Shown here in pieces: positions 1 through 10,261 of a stretch of 64,000 nt of DNA; the stretch's first letter is position 1; each line of letters starts with the position of its first letter. The translations under genes were made by a program, and so were the position numbers. The DNA is from Zantedeschia hybrid cultivar (taxonomy: Eukaryota > Streptophyta > Magnoliopsida > Alismatales > Araceae): assembly GCA_030544215.1 (NCBI GenBank), contig JARZZO010000012.1, positions 37,549,194 to 37,613,193 of the forward strand, written 5' to 3'. Under the pieces are notes generated by a model. That model ran no database searches. It was not told the DNA's origin and was given only the letters and a program-made list of their open reading frames with translations.

Positions 1-132
1 AATATATAGACTCTTCAAAGAAACCCTAATAGAAAAATTACTAAATTACCCCTAGGACTCCGAAAATAACTAAAAAACATAGGAAAATTACATGTAAATT
101 AAAAGACTCCAAATGGACCCCTAATGGGCCAA

Positions 133-2745
133 CTAAACTGCACATTGGGCCTTTGACTCCATTCCAGCCGTTCCTGGATCCCCATCAATTGGTTCCTCAA
201 CTTGTTCTTCTACTTGCACCGGTCTTCCAGCAACTTCATCTCTCCATCGTTCTTCTTCTCCTTGGTTCTCTTGAATTATTTGAAGATTCTTTAATTTCAA
301 GCGCATGTTGTAGTGGCAAAAAACCAATTGCTCCAATCTCGCTGAGCTTAATCGGTTCCTTTGCTTAGTGTGTATCAAGCTAAATGTAGACCAGTTCCTC
401 TCACAGCCAGAAGAGGAGGTGGTTTGGCTCAATACACGGATAGCAACATAAGCAAGATCTTCATAACCTAGAGCCTTCCCATGATCCATCCACCAATCAG
501 CTGTAATTCCATAATGATCCAACTAACAATTAGTATTGTAATTTGTAAAGCCTAGGCATGATAACAATTTCGTGGAAGTATTAGTTATGTGTAAAATTCT
601 AAATACCTGGTGAAAGCAACATGACTACCCGTTAAGCACAATGAGTACCAAAATGTAATGTCCGGAGCCTATAGTGATGCATTTTGTTGCATGCTATGAT
701 AGCTCAATCCTCATCATGTAACAAACGCCGAATTAGATTTTGAGTCCCACGGAGTACTTCTTCATCATTAGGTGCATTTTGAGTAGCAGAGCTATATTGG
801 TATCTTGGGTTGAAGAAATGACCTAAAGAATTGAAAAAATAAAATAAAAAGAAAATAAAACTTATAGGAAATAAAATGGCAACCAATATGGATTGACTTA
901 TTTTGTTACCTGCCGCATGCAAGTCATGGTGGAGTGTCCTATCCCATCTTACATCTATGATATCCCACCACTTTCTGTATGTATTTTTGTTGGCCCTAAC
1001 AATGTCTTCCTTTACACGGTCCATAGCTTCATATAAATATCCCATTGTGGCCTTCTTATCTCCATCCACCATCCTCAGAACCCACACAAGAGGTTCAACT
1101 ACGCTCAAGATTATCTTTATATCCTTCCAATACTCTCGGCTCTCAATCAAGTCCTCAACCTGCTTCCCCTTGTTTCTAGCATCACGCTTCGCGTGCCCTG
1201 TCATCCAATCCTCCCATCCTTTACTTGAAATCATCTGCTTCAAGGGACGTTTTTGTGATTGTATACTCTCCAAGGAAATGTATGTAGAGGTGAAAGGAGT
1301 TACCTCAGGACGTAGTAACTCCCTCTGTCCAGTGTGTTCACGCATCAACGTGAGCACATAGTTATGGTTGTAGATATAGGATGTAATGAATTGGACTGAC
1401 TTCACTGTTTCAGTAATTTTTACATCTTTCCCAATATCTTCTAGCATCAAATCTAGGGAATGAGCAAAACAAGGAAGCCAATATAGATGTGGCCTCTTCT
1501 CCATTAACATATGGCCAGCAGCTTTATATGAAGTTACATTATATGTTACAACTTGTACAACCAGATCTTCTCCCACCTGCTCCACAATGTCATCAATTAA
1601 CTTGAAAAGATATTCAACATTCTTTACCTTTCCACTAGCATCTACGGACTTCTAAAATACAGTTCCAGCTTGACAGTATATAAGGAAGTTAATCATACTT
1701 CTTCTCGTAATTCCTATTCAAATAATGTTATAGATATTAGCGAATGTCTAAATTAACCAAAAAATATCATATGTTAATCTAAGATTCTAAATATGTTAAA
1801 CTAATTCAATGTACTCACCTGTCCAGCCATCTGTCATTATTGTGCAGCCTCTTTCATCCCAAATTCGCTCGAACGACTTGATATACTCTTGGAGATCACT
1901 TACCTCTTGAGGAAGATAAGTGGTGTATATCTCCTTGGGGGTTGGTCCAGGAATACCCTTACCCACATCTCCAATAGTCTCAATCATGTCCTCCCAATAA
2001 GGACCCTTTACAGCATTGGCAGGTACACTGTTATAAACAAACCATCTCGAAACAGCACGGCCAATCTTCTCCTTGCATACCTTCAGGTTCTTCATAGCAT
2101 CTATGATTGATGGTTGTCTATCTCTCCGTCTTGTTAGGAAAGCATCTATAGGACCCACTCTAGGATCATTATCCCTAGTCAAGTCATGAATTTCCTCCTC
2201 ATTGGATCCATGTCCGGATCCACTCCTTTACCCAACGTGTCGACCGGTGCGTCTATACACATCTTCATCAGCAAAAAATCTTCTACTTTCGTCTATGGCT
2301 CGACGTATATAATTAAAATAATTAATTGAAAATTTTAAATCAAAGAATACCTTGAGAAAAGTCTTCAAATGCAGTGGATCTCCTTCTGGTATGGTATATG
2401 TCTCCCTCCCGATATCTATCTCCCGGAGGATGAATATGAATACCTTGACCTGAGGGCCGTGTCATTTCCTCCCTAATTTGGCCTCTCATCATTGATGCTG
2501 CTCCTTTTTCCAACTCTCTTTGTCGTAGGTAATTTTTGAATTGATTTTTTACCTTTAGTGGTACAACAGTACAAGCCTTCACTTCTCCTTTGACACCCCC
2601 AATATGTTGCTTTAGACGAAAAACTCAACCCGAAATAATCTGACTGCAGTAGTTGCATTTGACCTTGCGTGAAGCCATGTCCACGACGGTGCAATGGTTC
2701 CATCCCGATCACCACGAGAGGTGACAGATGTGGCCTCATTATGCT
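133..2745 (-). pseudogene. hAT transposase pseudogene (BED, DUF659, dimerisation)
   Basis: Reading leftwards, three blocks appear in the order of a hAT/DUF659 transposase. At 2745-2340 there is a BED-type zinc finger (a CNYC pair, then RLKQH and a later KAC), broken by a TGA at 2625-2627. At 2182-704 there is a DUF659-like body with the patterns WDERGCTIMTDGWTG, VVTYNVTSYKAAG and LPCFAHSLDLMLEDIG. At 522-133 lies the C-terminal dimerisation region with SSSGCERNWSTFSLIHTKQR and LVFCHYNMRL. In functional hATs this protein binds the element ends and cuts and pastes. The blocks lie in different frames separated by stops, so no working protein is expected. Family assignment is from motif memory and is firm at the superfamily level. 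Confidence 0.85.
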
Positions 2746-3180
2746 CAGAAGTCGACATCTTTAAAAATAAAAAATATATTAATAGGGAAAGAGGTAATTA
2801 GTAATTATATAAAGAGAAATTGTGAGAAATAAGAAAAAACATAGAGAAAGAGAGTGAGATTTCATATCATACCTCGAGGGAGAGTGAGAGACAATGAGAA
2901 AGAAAGCTACAGAGACAAAAAGAGGTTAGAGAGAAAAATTAAAATGCAATAAAAATAATATGATGAAAAAAATTTGATGTAGTCCGTCCGTCCGTCCTTT
3001 AGAGTTTAGAACTCTAGAGAGCTTTAGAAGTTTGGAGAGAAAGAAGTTAAGAGAGCTTTGAGTCTTTGAGAGAGTATGAGAGCTTAGAGAGAGAGAGAAA
3101 TGAGAATTTGTGTGAATGAGGGAGAGAAGGGTAGGAGGGGGTTTTATAGAGACTTGGAGGGGCTTAGAAGCCCCTTCTAA

Positions 3181-3250
3181 CTGTTGGGAACCCATTTGAA
3201 TGGGTTCCCAACAGCTACCCCAACGGCTAGTTCGGAACTAGCCATTGGGG
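3181..3250. repeat. Two adjacent hairpins in hAT subterminal DNA
   Basis: The first is a perfect inverted repeat at 3181-3214, with 16-bp arms (CTGTTGGGAACCCATT and its complement) and a 2-base loop. The second, at 3218-3250, has arms CCCCAA and GGCTAGTTC matched exactly on the other side, with one unpaired base in each arm and one base in the loop. They sit between the leader and the GC-rich end of the hAT element. Confidence 0.85.
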
Positions 3251-3424
3251 GCCCGGGTCGGCCAGACCGGTCCGACCTGGGACCGGGTCGGCCGACCCGG
3301 CCGACCTAACCCGATCCCAACGATCCCGGGCTGGGGTCGCTGGGTCGGGGCTCGGGGTCGTTCGGACCACCCGGTTTCCGAGCGGACTGGGCGATCCGAT
3401 ACGACCCGGACCGACCCGGCCTAC
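3235..3424. repeat. GC-rich GGTCGG/CCGACC subterminal repeat
   Basis: A sharp GC-rich island of overlapping CGGGTCGG, CCGACCCGG and GACCGG words, bordered by AT-rich DNA at 3425. It is best read as the subterminal binding-site region of the hAT element. It encodes nothing recognisable despite open frames on both strands. Confidence 0.6.
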
Positions 3425-3425
3425 C

Positions 3426-4289
3426 ATGCTTCATATTGGTTAAAAGACTATTAATCTTCTTAAGGAATTGTCTTGGTTAAGTGGTGGCCATCATGTCCTA
3501 TTTGATCAAATCTCTTTCTTGCAAATCTTCAAAAAGATAAAAGAGGGAAGAAACAATTTTTTTGCACTTAAGTAATCCCCATGAACTCTTGATAAAGGAT
3601 ATTTAAAGGATATTATCCAAACCAAAAAGTATCCTCTAAGGATTTTAAGAAAAATCTTTCCCAAGGGTCTCAATCTTTCCCAAAAAGTGTCCTCTTGATT
3701 TCCTTTAAGGGTCTCAAGCTCATATGCACTCCATGTGAGGTTAACATCCTTTAAGTATCCTTTAGGATTCTCAAAAAAGGATTCAAAATGAACATCAAGT
3801 TTGAACATGTTTAATATAAAGAGCAACCAAATGATATGTATGATTTATGGTGTGATTCAATACTCCAAATTTTAGTGCGTTATTCTTTCAAGGGCATCAA
3901 CGAACGATTAATCAAGGATTGCCATTAATGATTAGCGTAATTAACATTGATCGAGGTCAGTATGGAGAGACACGGATCCACTTGTTTGATCCAAAATCCT
4001 AGACTCTAAGAGCTAATCTTAAGTTCTCAAAATCTCCACTTAAAACAAAAAAAAAGATTCTTTTGAAAACTAAAAGCTTTTAAGTTCTTTTCAAAAGAAA
4101 AGATTGATTTCAAAAATCAAGTCTCACACCTACATAGCCATTTAAATCTATCCCGACAAAAGTCCTCTCACCGTTAGGGATATCTTAGATTATCTTATCA
4201 AAATTCTCTCAGAATTCTTTCTTAACACTCTCTCTTCTAATCCTACTTGAGGTTAAGCACTAATTATATCGAAAATTGCTTCGTCTAAT
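3426..4289. other. AT-rich noncoding DNA
   Basis: No gene, RNA or element boundary recognised. It contains pyrimidine-rich stretches with repeated words such as TCTTTCCC and CCTTTAAG (3600-3760), which look like mild local duplication. Confidence 0.5.
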
Positions 4290-4700
4290 ACAAATTTAAC
4301 TAGTATGAGTCCTCCCCCTCTCTTCTAGCTTCTACAACTTTGTTTTTTAACTTTTTATCTATGATAATAGGTACAACATTTTTATTATTACTCTTGCCTA
4401 CATACCAAAGTTTGAAATCTTCAATTTCTTTAACTTTAGAACCTTTCCACCTAATTTCTTGTAGACAAGCTATATTGATCCTCTTATCCCTCATTAGTTT
4501 AACTAACTCTAAGCTCTTACCGGTTAAGGTTCCTATGTTCAATGTAGCTAAACGAATTGTATTCTTGTTCTTATGGACTAACTTCTTTACTCATGTTCGT
4601 CTAATACACAAGAACCCTTGCCTATTTGCCACCGCAATTGGGTGCCATTGCGGCGCGTTGCTTACAGGGAATGCCCTAGCGAAAAAGGAGTTAAAATTAT
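4290..4700 (-). pseudogene. RTE-type LINE fragment (endonuclease N-terminus)
   Basis: Minus-strand reading from about 4545 to 4300 gives the start of an AP-type endonuclease of a non-LTR retrotransposon. The pattern is NIGTLTGKSLELVKLMR, then NIACLQEIRWKGSK and FKLWYVGK. The CLQE motif carries the metal-binding glutamate. The wording is typical of plant RTE-clade elements. Upstream sequence (4700-4545) resembles the leader seen before that ORF in RTE elements. Only about 80 residues remain and no reverse transcriptase follows, so this is a dead fragment. The left edge is uncertain. Confidence 0.7.
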
Positions 4701-4996
4701 CAAAGAAAATTAAATAACGCTGATTTGTCATTGGCAATACTATGTCAACCTAATGATAAGGCCTATACAAATGAACTATGGGATGAAAGCTATGGACTAC
4801 TAGTTGGCATTGAAGCATGAACTACCACAGTTACTGCCCTCTCTTTTGGTATTGGAAGTAAAAGAGTTGGGTTCAATTTAAATCTTCTAATTTTGTTTAT
4901 TTAGTAGAATGGTCATCATTGAATCATATTTTAAAAATAATAAAGGTGGCATAAGCCTTAGATCTACCTTCAAGATCCCATTGTCTTACCAGCTCA

Positions 4997-5130
4997 AGGT
5001 GTAAGCCTCAAGTACATGGCGTAAGGTGCAAGCCTCAAGTAAACAACATGAGACGCAAGCCTCAAAGTATTTTCCTAGTGCCTTGCCTTAAGGTGTATGC
5101 CTCAGTGCCTTGAGGCGCCGCTTTTTAAAA
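4997..5130. repeat. GTAAGCCTCAAGTA short tandem repeats
   Basis: Three degenerate units share the word GCAAGCCTCAAGTA (near 4999, 5026 and 5055). They are followed by a GCCTTGAGGCGCCGC stretch with local dyad symmetry. A second GCCTAGGC / CGCCTAGGTGCC stretch lies at about 5423-5460. The pair may be the ends of an old MITE, but no clean inverted repeat pair was seen. Confidence 0.4.
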
Positions 5131-5629
5131 TAATTCTTCCTTTTTGGTATCATCTCTCATCAACGAACAAATGTTGAGGTTAATGATGAGGCACTCTTAC
5201 ACAAACAGTAAGGTTCTCTTCTCAATATGATAGCCACAAGGAGGCAACAAGCCCCACTTACCCTTGTTGACAAACTTGGCCCCTTGTACACATTAGCATC
5301 CACTCACGCTTCCAAGCTTTCTGTACGCCCGTCCTCTCTTTTACCTTCTCTTTTAAGTGTTTATATCCCTATCCTTAAGTGTCTCTCCTCCCCTCTTCCC
5401 ACCACTTGACTATAAAGTTGTAGCCTAGGCACTGCTCAGGTAGACGCCTAGGTGCCTATACCTCAAGTCACCTTAACTCCTTGACAACTATGTGCACACT
5501 ACATACTAATATCACCTCAAGAAATTAACAAGGCTTTGCTCTCATACGCATAAATGGAACAGCAAGATAAAGTATGGATGACAAGAGTGGGACGCCAAAA
5601 TGCAGGGATGTAAGAGGTGCCAATCATAC
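5131..5629. other. Noncoding DNA, probable intron of DCAF4-like gene
   Basis: No exon of the neighbouring minus-strand WD-repeat gene could be recognised here. A 60-codon open frame at 5227-5409 resembles nothing I know. It lies immediately downstream (minus) of the exon 2 splice donor at 5629-5628. Confidence 0.45.
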
Positions 5630-6409
5630 CCACGGATGAGAAAGCTGCACTTTTTCATATTCTTGTTCAAACTTGCACCTGCTTTCGTTAAAGGGGATCA
5701 GTCGCCCGTGCAGCTCTCTGACTTGAAGCAGGGCAGTAGTTCTCCTCCTCTTTCTCCTAGCGGTAACATTATTCATCAGACGTCCCTGGAGAACAACAAG
5801 CATGCTTGATTGCTGTCCTTCGTTCAACCAGCAAGAACCAAAACGTAAGATCCGCTCAATCACCAACAGTTGGAGAGTACAAGTACAGTGTTAGTTCCAT
5901 TCATCTAATTACAAAAACAACGGATTGACACAAGGCCAAGACTATTACTTTGTGACTATTATGGACCTTGTTGTTATTACTTTGCGACTATTATGCACCT
6001 TGTTGCACTATTATTATTAAAGCCGATCCATACTAAAGTCAACAATTAAACAATCAAATGGCTGATAATTGTCCGCAATTTAACCCTATGACGATAACAC
6101 GTCACCGTGATACCAACCGATTTCTGCAGACAAGAGAAAAGATAAGAAATGTGTTGGAAAAAGAGGGAAGGGGGTCACCTTATAGAGCTTGATGTGCTGT
6201 TCTCCGGGCGAGAAAAGATCCAAGGAAGAAGAAGAACAAGAAAAAGACGACGACGACGACGATGATGCTAATGCCGCCTCGGAAGACGCAGCGGAAGGAG
6301 GGCGAGGAGGCGGGCGCTTGGGCGCCCTCCCAGGGATGGGACCCTTGATGGGGAAGTAGCGGTTCTTCTCCTCGTCGAAATAGAATCCCGGGATCTCTGC
6401 AAGGGCCAT
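5630..6409 (-). CDS. DCAF4-like: DCAF4-like WD-repeat protein, exons 1 and 2 only
   Basis: Exon 1 (6409-6179) starts at an ATG. It opens with the pattern EIPGFYFDEEKNRYFPIKG, the N-terminal signature of DCAF4/WDR21 proteins, which are substrate receptors of CUL4-DDB1 ubiquitin ligases. Proline- and serine-rich stretches follow. Exon 1 is 231 nt and ends at AAG followed by GTGACC. Exon 2 (5749-5630) is exactly 40 codons, after an AG acceptor and before GTATGA. It contains LLQVRELHGRLIPFN and QEYEKVQLSHPW, matching my memory of the region after the N-terminus in plant homologues. Both introns are phase 0, and the first (6178-5750) is short. No WD repeats are visible to the left. Either the gene continues past the window through an intron holding the hAT and RTE debris, or it is truncated. 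The exon pair looks real; the function is inferred. Confidence 0.62.
5750..6178 (-). other. Intron 1 of DCAF4-like gene
   Basis: Begins GT (minus 6178) and ends AG (minus 5750). It contains a two-copy tandem repeat of about 32 bp around 5945-6005, sharing ATTACTTTG.GACTATTATG. Nothing else was recognised. Confidence 0.5.
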
Positions 6410-6754
6410 TTGGGTTTCAGAAGAATACTAGTGAATAGTGATGTCTTGTGATGACTGCCCCAACAATACAACACCAAACACGTCTGTGAGGGTGATGTTA
6501 TTAGATGGAGGAAAGAAAGAGAAAAGAAAAGGAACAAAGGCCATGCTAGGCTAGGAGGGGGCGGGCCCTTTCCGCTCCGCACCTTGGCGCGCCGGCATCT
6601 TCCTCAGTTTGAGGAACCGCAGTAGCAACAGCAGCCGCAGCCCGAGGAGCGGGGAAGAAAGGCGCGAGTCTTTGTTTTGCTCTACATGTGGAAAAGGGGT
6701 AACACAACACCTCTGCGAGTTATGATTACCGCACAGTGCGGGGGTAAAAAACAA
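6410..6754 (-). promoter_or_regulatory. GC-rich 5' flank of DCAF4-like gene
   Basis: This 345-bp stretch upstream of the ATG is unusually GC-rich for the neighbourhood at 6550-6660, with GGCGCGCC and GGGGCGGG words. The contrast suggests a leader or promoter of an expressed gene. A 67-codon open frame in it (6754-6551, minus) has no recognisable similarity and is probably chance. No clear TATA box was seen. Confidence 0.4.
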
Positions 6755-7011
6755 ATTTTATTTTTTATCTTTTTTTTAAGTGGATTTCGAAGTATCTTAC
6801 AAGTAACTGCGTAAGTCTAGGCTAACCTTTCATCTACGATCCAAAAATTCTGAAAATAAAAAATTAAATTTCAGTAGACAGTAAAAAATATATTTATTAG
6901 GTCAAATTTAATTTTTTAATTTTTTTATCGTCAGATGAGAGATCAACTTGTACGAACACATAAGACACCTCGGGACCTATATGAAAATTTTCTAAAAAAC
7001 ATTTTTTTACC
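6741..7011. repeat. Possible AT-rich MITE
   Basis: The ends GGGTAAAAAAC and GTTTTTTTACCC-like are inverted around an AT-rich core with no coding capacity. No convincing target duplication was found (GCG on both sides only), so this is a weak call. Confidence 0.25.
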
Positions 7012-7326
7012 CATTGCGCTGACCCTTGATGCAGCATGTATACTTCCTAGGACCCCCTCATTGCTTCATCTATCTCTCTGCAGGCCCAATTAGCAGTCGT
7101 ATAGATCAACAAATCAAATCTTCTTGGTGCATGAAAATCAAGCAGTCAAGATTGTCCTCCACTTTTCGACATCTATATTAATTGGCACCATATGCAGGGA
7201 ATTATGCACAAAAATGATGGTCAAGTGAAGGAAAAAGAACAATACCGATAACTAGCATCTTAAAGAAAACTCTTCTCATAGGAGAGCCCCCACTAATGGC
7301 AACACGTCAAGGTGCAAGTTTCATTT

Positions 7327-7352
7327 GGGGGGGGGGGGGGGGGGGGGGGGGG
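7327..7352. repeat. Poly(G) tract, 26 G
   Basis: An uninterrupted run of 26 G on the plus strand. It is one of three runs of 25 or more G or C in this window. Confidence 0.95.
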
Positions 7353-7394
7353 TGAGTATAGTTCAAACCGAATCAATTGGGAGGGGAACTGGGG

Positions 7395-7480
7395 GTGGGG
7401 GAGGCCTGGGTTCGATCCTGGGTCTTTGGGTAGAGTAGTCTCGTCTTTAGCCGTCTGGGCCACGTTCATAAAAAAACAAG
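7395..7480 (+). mobile_element. Possible tRNA-derived SINE piece
   Basis: GGTTCGATCC at 7410-7419 matches the Pol III box B consensus exactly. The sequence ends in a short A-run near 7470. No box A was found at the proper spacing because the poly(G) tract lies there. It could be a SINE remnant or chance. Confidence 0.3.
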
Positions 7481-7733
7481 CAAGCAAGGCCTAATGCCCC
7501 TATTACTGACGGAGGATGCAATCACCCAAGTGAATGCCATGTCTGACACCTTATTCAACTTAGCGTCTATTTGGTACTGGGTAAAAGGTGTTAGTGCGTC
7601 CGAAAATGTCATTCCAGTGATTTATTTGATTACATGTAAAAAGAGACGTCAAGGAAACCTTTTTTCTTTGAGCAGCTCAAATCGGGACTTCGGCATCCAC
7701 CCTGTGACGCACCGGATGCTATGAAAAATTAAA

Positions 7734-8165
7734 AATGTTAACCCCATAAACAATGCACTGTTGTTCATTGGGGCTCAGTTTTTTTTTTATTTTCATCTTT
7801 TTTTAGGATGTTCAATCGAAAATTGAATTACATGGGCATGCAGAACATGTTAGGGTTTTAAAAAAATCAAAAAAATATGAAAAATAAAAATTGACCCCCA
7901 AAATAGTACTACTATTCATTAGGTTTAGTTTTTTAATTTTCATCTTTTTGGGAATATCCAATCGAAAATCGAATTATATGAGCATATAGGGCATGTTGGA
8001 GGCCTTCGAAAAAAATTATTAAAATTCAAAAACTGATCTCCAATGAATAGTACATTACTGTTCATCAAGACTTGATTTTTGAATTTTTATTGTTTTTTAG
8101 GATGTCCCTTCTAAAATCCAATTATATGGGTATGTAGGGTATGTTGGGGACCTTCCAAAAAAAAA
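7734..8165. repeat. Three tandem copies of a ~145-bp unit
   Basis: Copies start near 7734, 7885 and 8029. Each carries, in order, a TGACCCC-like word, an ACTGTTCATT-like word, a T-rich tract with ATTTTCATCTTTTT, then GATGTCCAATCGAAAATCGAATTATATG-like sequence and GGGCATGTTGG, and closes with an A-run. The copies are clearly related but diverged. No coding potential. Confidence 0.85.
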
Positions 8166-8469
8166 AAAAAGAAGTTTGATTTCACCACCAGGCGATGTAA
8201 TAACTCCGAGGGGTGTAAGAAGTTATTCTCCCTTTAGAATTACTTATAGTTATATCTTTAAAGCTTAAGATATTATAATTTTACACTTATATCTTTAAAA
8301 CAATATGTATAATTTTACGCTTATACCCTTGAAACTTAAAAAATGTACCACTTTTAAAGAAAAAATAAATAAATAATATTTTTCTAAAAATATATTTTTA
8401 GAATAAACTTACTTTTAGAATTATTTTTTGTTCTAATTATATTTTGAATACAACCAAACATATAATGTG

Positions 8470-8685
8470 AATCGTGTAGAGACATGATATTTTTTATTTG
8501 AACCATCTAATCAGCTGTCAAGTTAAGGCATTCTGGCAACTCAAAAAATATTAAAAATAAAAAGATCTTTTGATTTTTCCATTTGAACTTTGATCGTGTG
8601 GAGGCATGATTTTTTTTTTATTTGAATCAACTAATCTAATGTTGAACTAGAATGTTCTCCAAACTCAAAAAAAAAATGTTTTTCG
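8470..8685. repeat. Two diverged copies of a ~120-bp unit
   Basis: TCGTGT.GAG.CATGAT followed by T-rich, ATTTGAA.CA.CTAATC and AACTCAAAAAA appears at about 8470-8550 and again at about 8592-8680. It is noncoding and next to the preceding tandem array. Confidence 0.75.
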
Positions 8686-8764
8686 AAAAAAGGAATTTTT
8701 TATACTGACTTTTCTAATTTTAGGGTAATATATAGTTTTAAGCTACACCTAGGAGATTTGGGGG

Positions 8765-10261
8765 TAGATTATTATAGATGTTATGTTTCGTTGGTTCTAG
8801 CAATTACAAGGAGAATTCTTGGTATGGAAGAAAATTAAGATGATTAAGTTACATCCTTTTAAGAGGGAGAGCTAGTCACAAGATACATATGTGTCACCCA
8901 CTTGCATCTATCCACTAGATTTGTCAAGTCATGGTAAATTGACCTATTTTTACTTCTGACTCCTTAATGATTAGTACTATGAGATGCCTTGACCACAACG
9001 TACATTCATAGATTTAATTAACATTGTCCCTATATCTGCATTTACTTGTGTTGTTCAGAACTAGAAAGAATCTATTAACACTCTGGAATGTTAGGATCAA
9101 TTAATGCCCTATTATGACATCCTTCAATTTTATAAGTGACTCCTATTTAAGCCTATGACATGTATTTGGTTGGATGCCGATAGTTTTAAATCTATTTTAG
9201 GGGTGAGTAACTAGAATCATGCTATGACCACTGATCTTTTAATCGTTAATACTTCTATGAGAAGGTATAAAGATCATGCAGGATATAAGTTCATTTGATA
9301 GTAGTATTGCACCATGGATGCATTCTCTTGATTTATTAAAATACTAAGAAGATTGTGTGAATTTGTACATTATCTTTGAATTCCAATATAAACTACTTCA
9401 TGAAGTGTAGATTTGCTAAGTATAAATAATCTATATTCAGTCAGGGGATTGGTAAGGACATTTAAGAGTTAAACACATTACCTTAATCAAGGTTAGACTG
9501 ATCTTTCTACTATTGGTGATTCAGATTTTTCTTAATGTAAAATTTATAACTCCGATCTTATCTGATTCATCTTTTTAAAGCTACTAAAATTAGAAGCAGA
9601 ACATCGATGAATCATGATTTTCATTGGATCTCCAAAACATTATAATTATCTGAAGTATTAACAACATATTGTGATGTTAGGACTTTTATGTATCCCAAGT
9701 TGATATCATATCCCTGTCGCTATGATCACTTAATGATTTTCATATACTTCATTTTGAAAAAATTTAATCATGCACTATCATAGGAGTTAATTGACATACT
9801 TCTCATAATATCTAAGTACTTTTAGAAAGTAATTATAATCCATAATGAGGTTGTTATGATCATGATCTTTCTCCTAGCTGTTTCGGTGTATGCTCAATCT
9901 AATGATCTTGCAAGCAATAGTATGACAATTGCGAACTATCAAACAATCATGTAAGAATTAGTTAGTCATCGATTTCTTTCCACCCTATGCCTTTAGTTAT
10001 GTTAGGATAACTTAACTTATTGACTAATTAAGTTGATTAACTATATTAGATCTTAAATATATCAACACATTAAATCAAAGTCCTCATTACAAATGTTCCT
10101 AAAATATGGATCTATTTATCGTAATGATCTCATATTAATTGAGTAATCCTTTATTTTTATGTTCGAGAGCCTTAGAAATCAGTATGAGTAATTTATTAAT
10201 ACTAAGATATATTGTTAGAATCTAAAATTTCGAAGATGAAATTTCTTTAAATGGGAGAGGA
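8765..10261 (+). mobile_element. 3' internal region of a gypsy element, noncoding
   Basis: No ORF remains. Assignment rests on the right end: the TTCGAAGATGAAATTTCTTTAA wording followed by the purine tract AAATGGGAGAGGA (10249-10261) is the usual arrangement just upstream of a gypsy 3' LTR, which begins TGTTATGTCC at 10262. A near-identical copy of this segment, missing 504 bp, lies at 29126-30573. The left limit is set only by the extent of that copy. Confidence 0.6.

Larger units (their letters stand above)
133..3425 (-). mobile_element. Degenerate hAT DNA transposon
   Basis: A minus-strand hAT element. The order from right to left is a GC-rich subterminal region (3235-3424), two perfect or near-perfect hairpins (3181-3250), a purine-rich leader and then the transposase pseudogene. 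GGGTCGG/CCGACCC-type subterminal repeats and AACGGCTAGTT-like sequence are common in plant hAT elements. I found no terminal inverted repeat pair or 8-bp target duplication. The left end may lie outside the window or be lost, so both limits are approximate. Confidence 0.6.

Noticed and set aside
6268..6582. 104-codon minus-strand frame overlapping DCAF4-like exon 1
   Set aside because: Another frame of the same exon and 5' flank; the frame with the FYFDEEKNRYFP signature is the real one.
7395..7480. A functional tRNA gene from the GGTTCGATCC box
   Set aside because: No acceptor stem, anticodon arm or box A can be folded; at most a SINE remnant.
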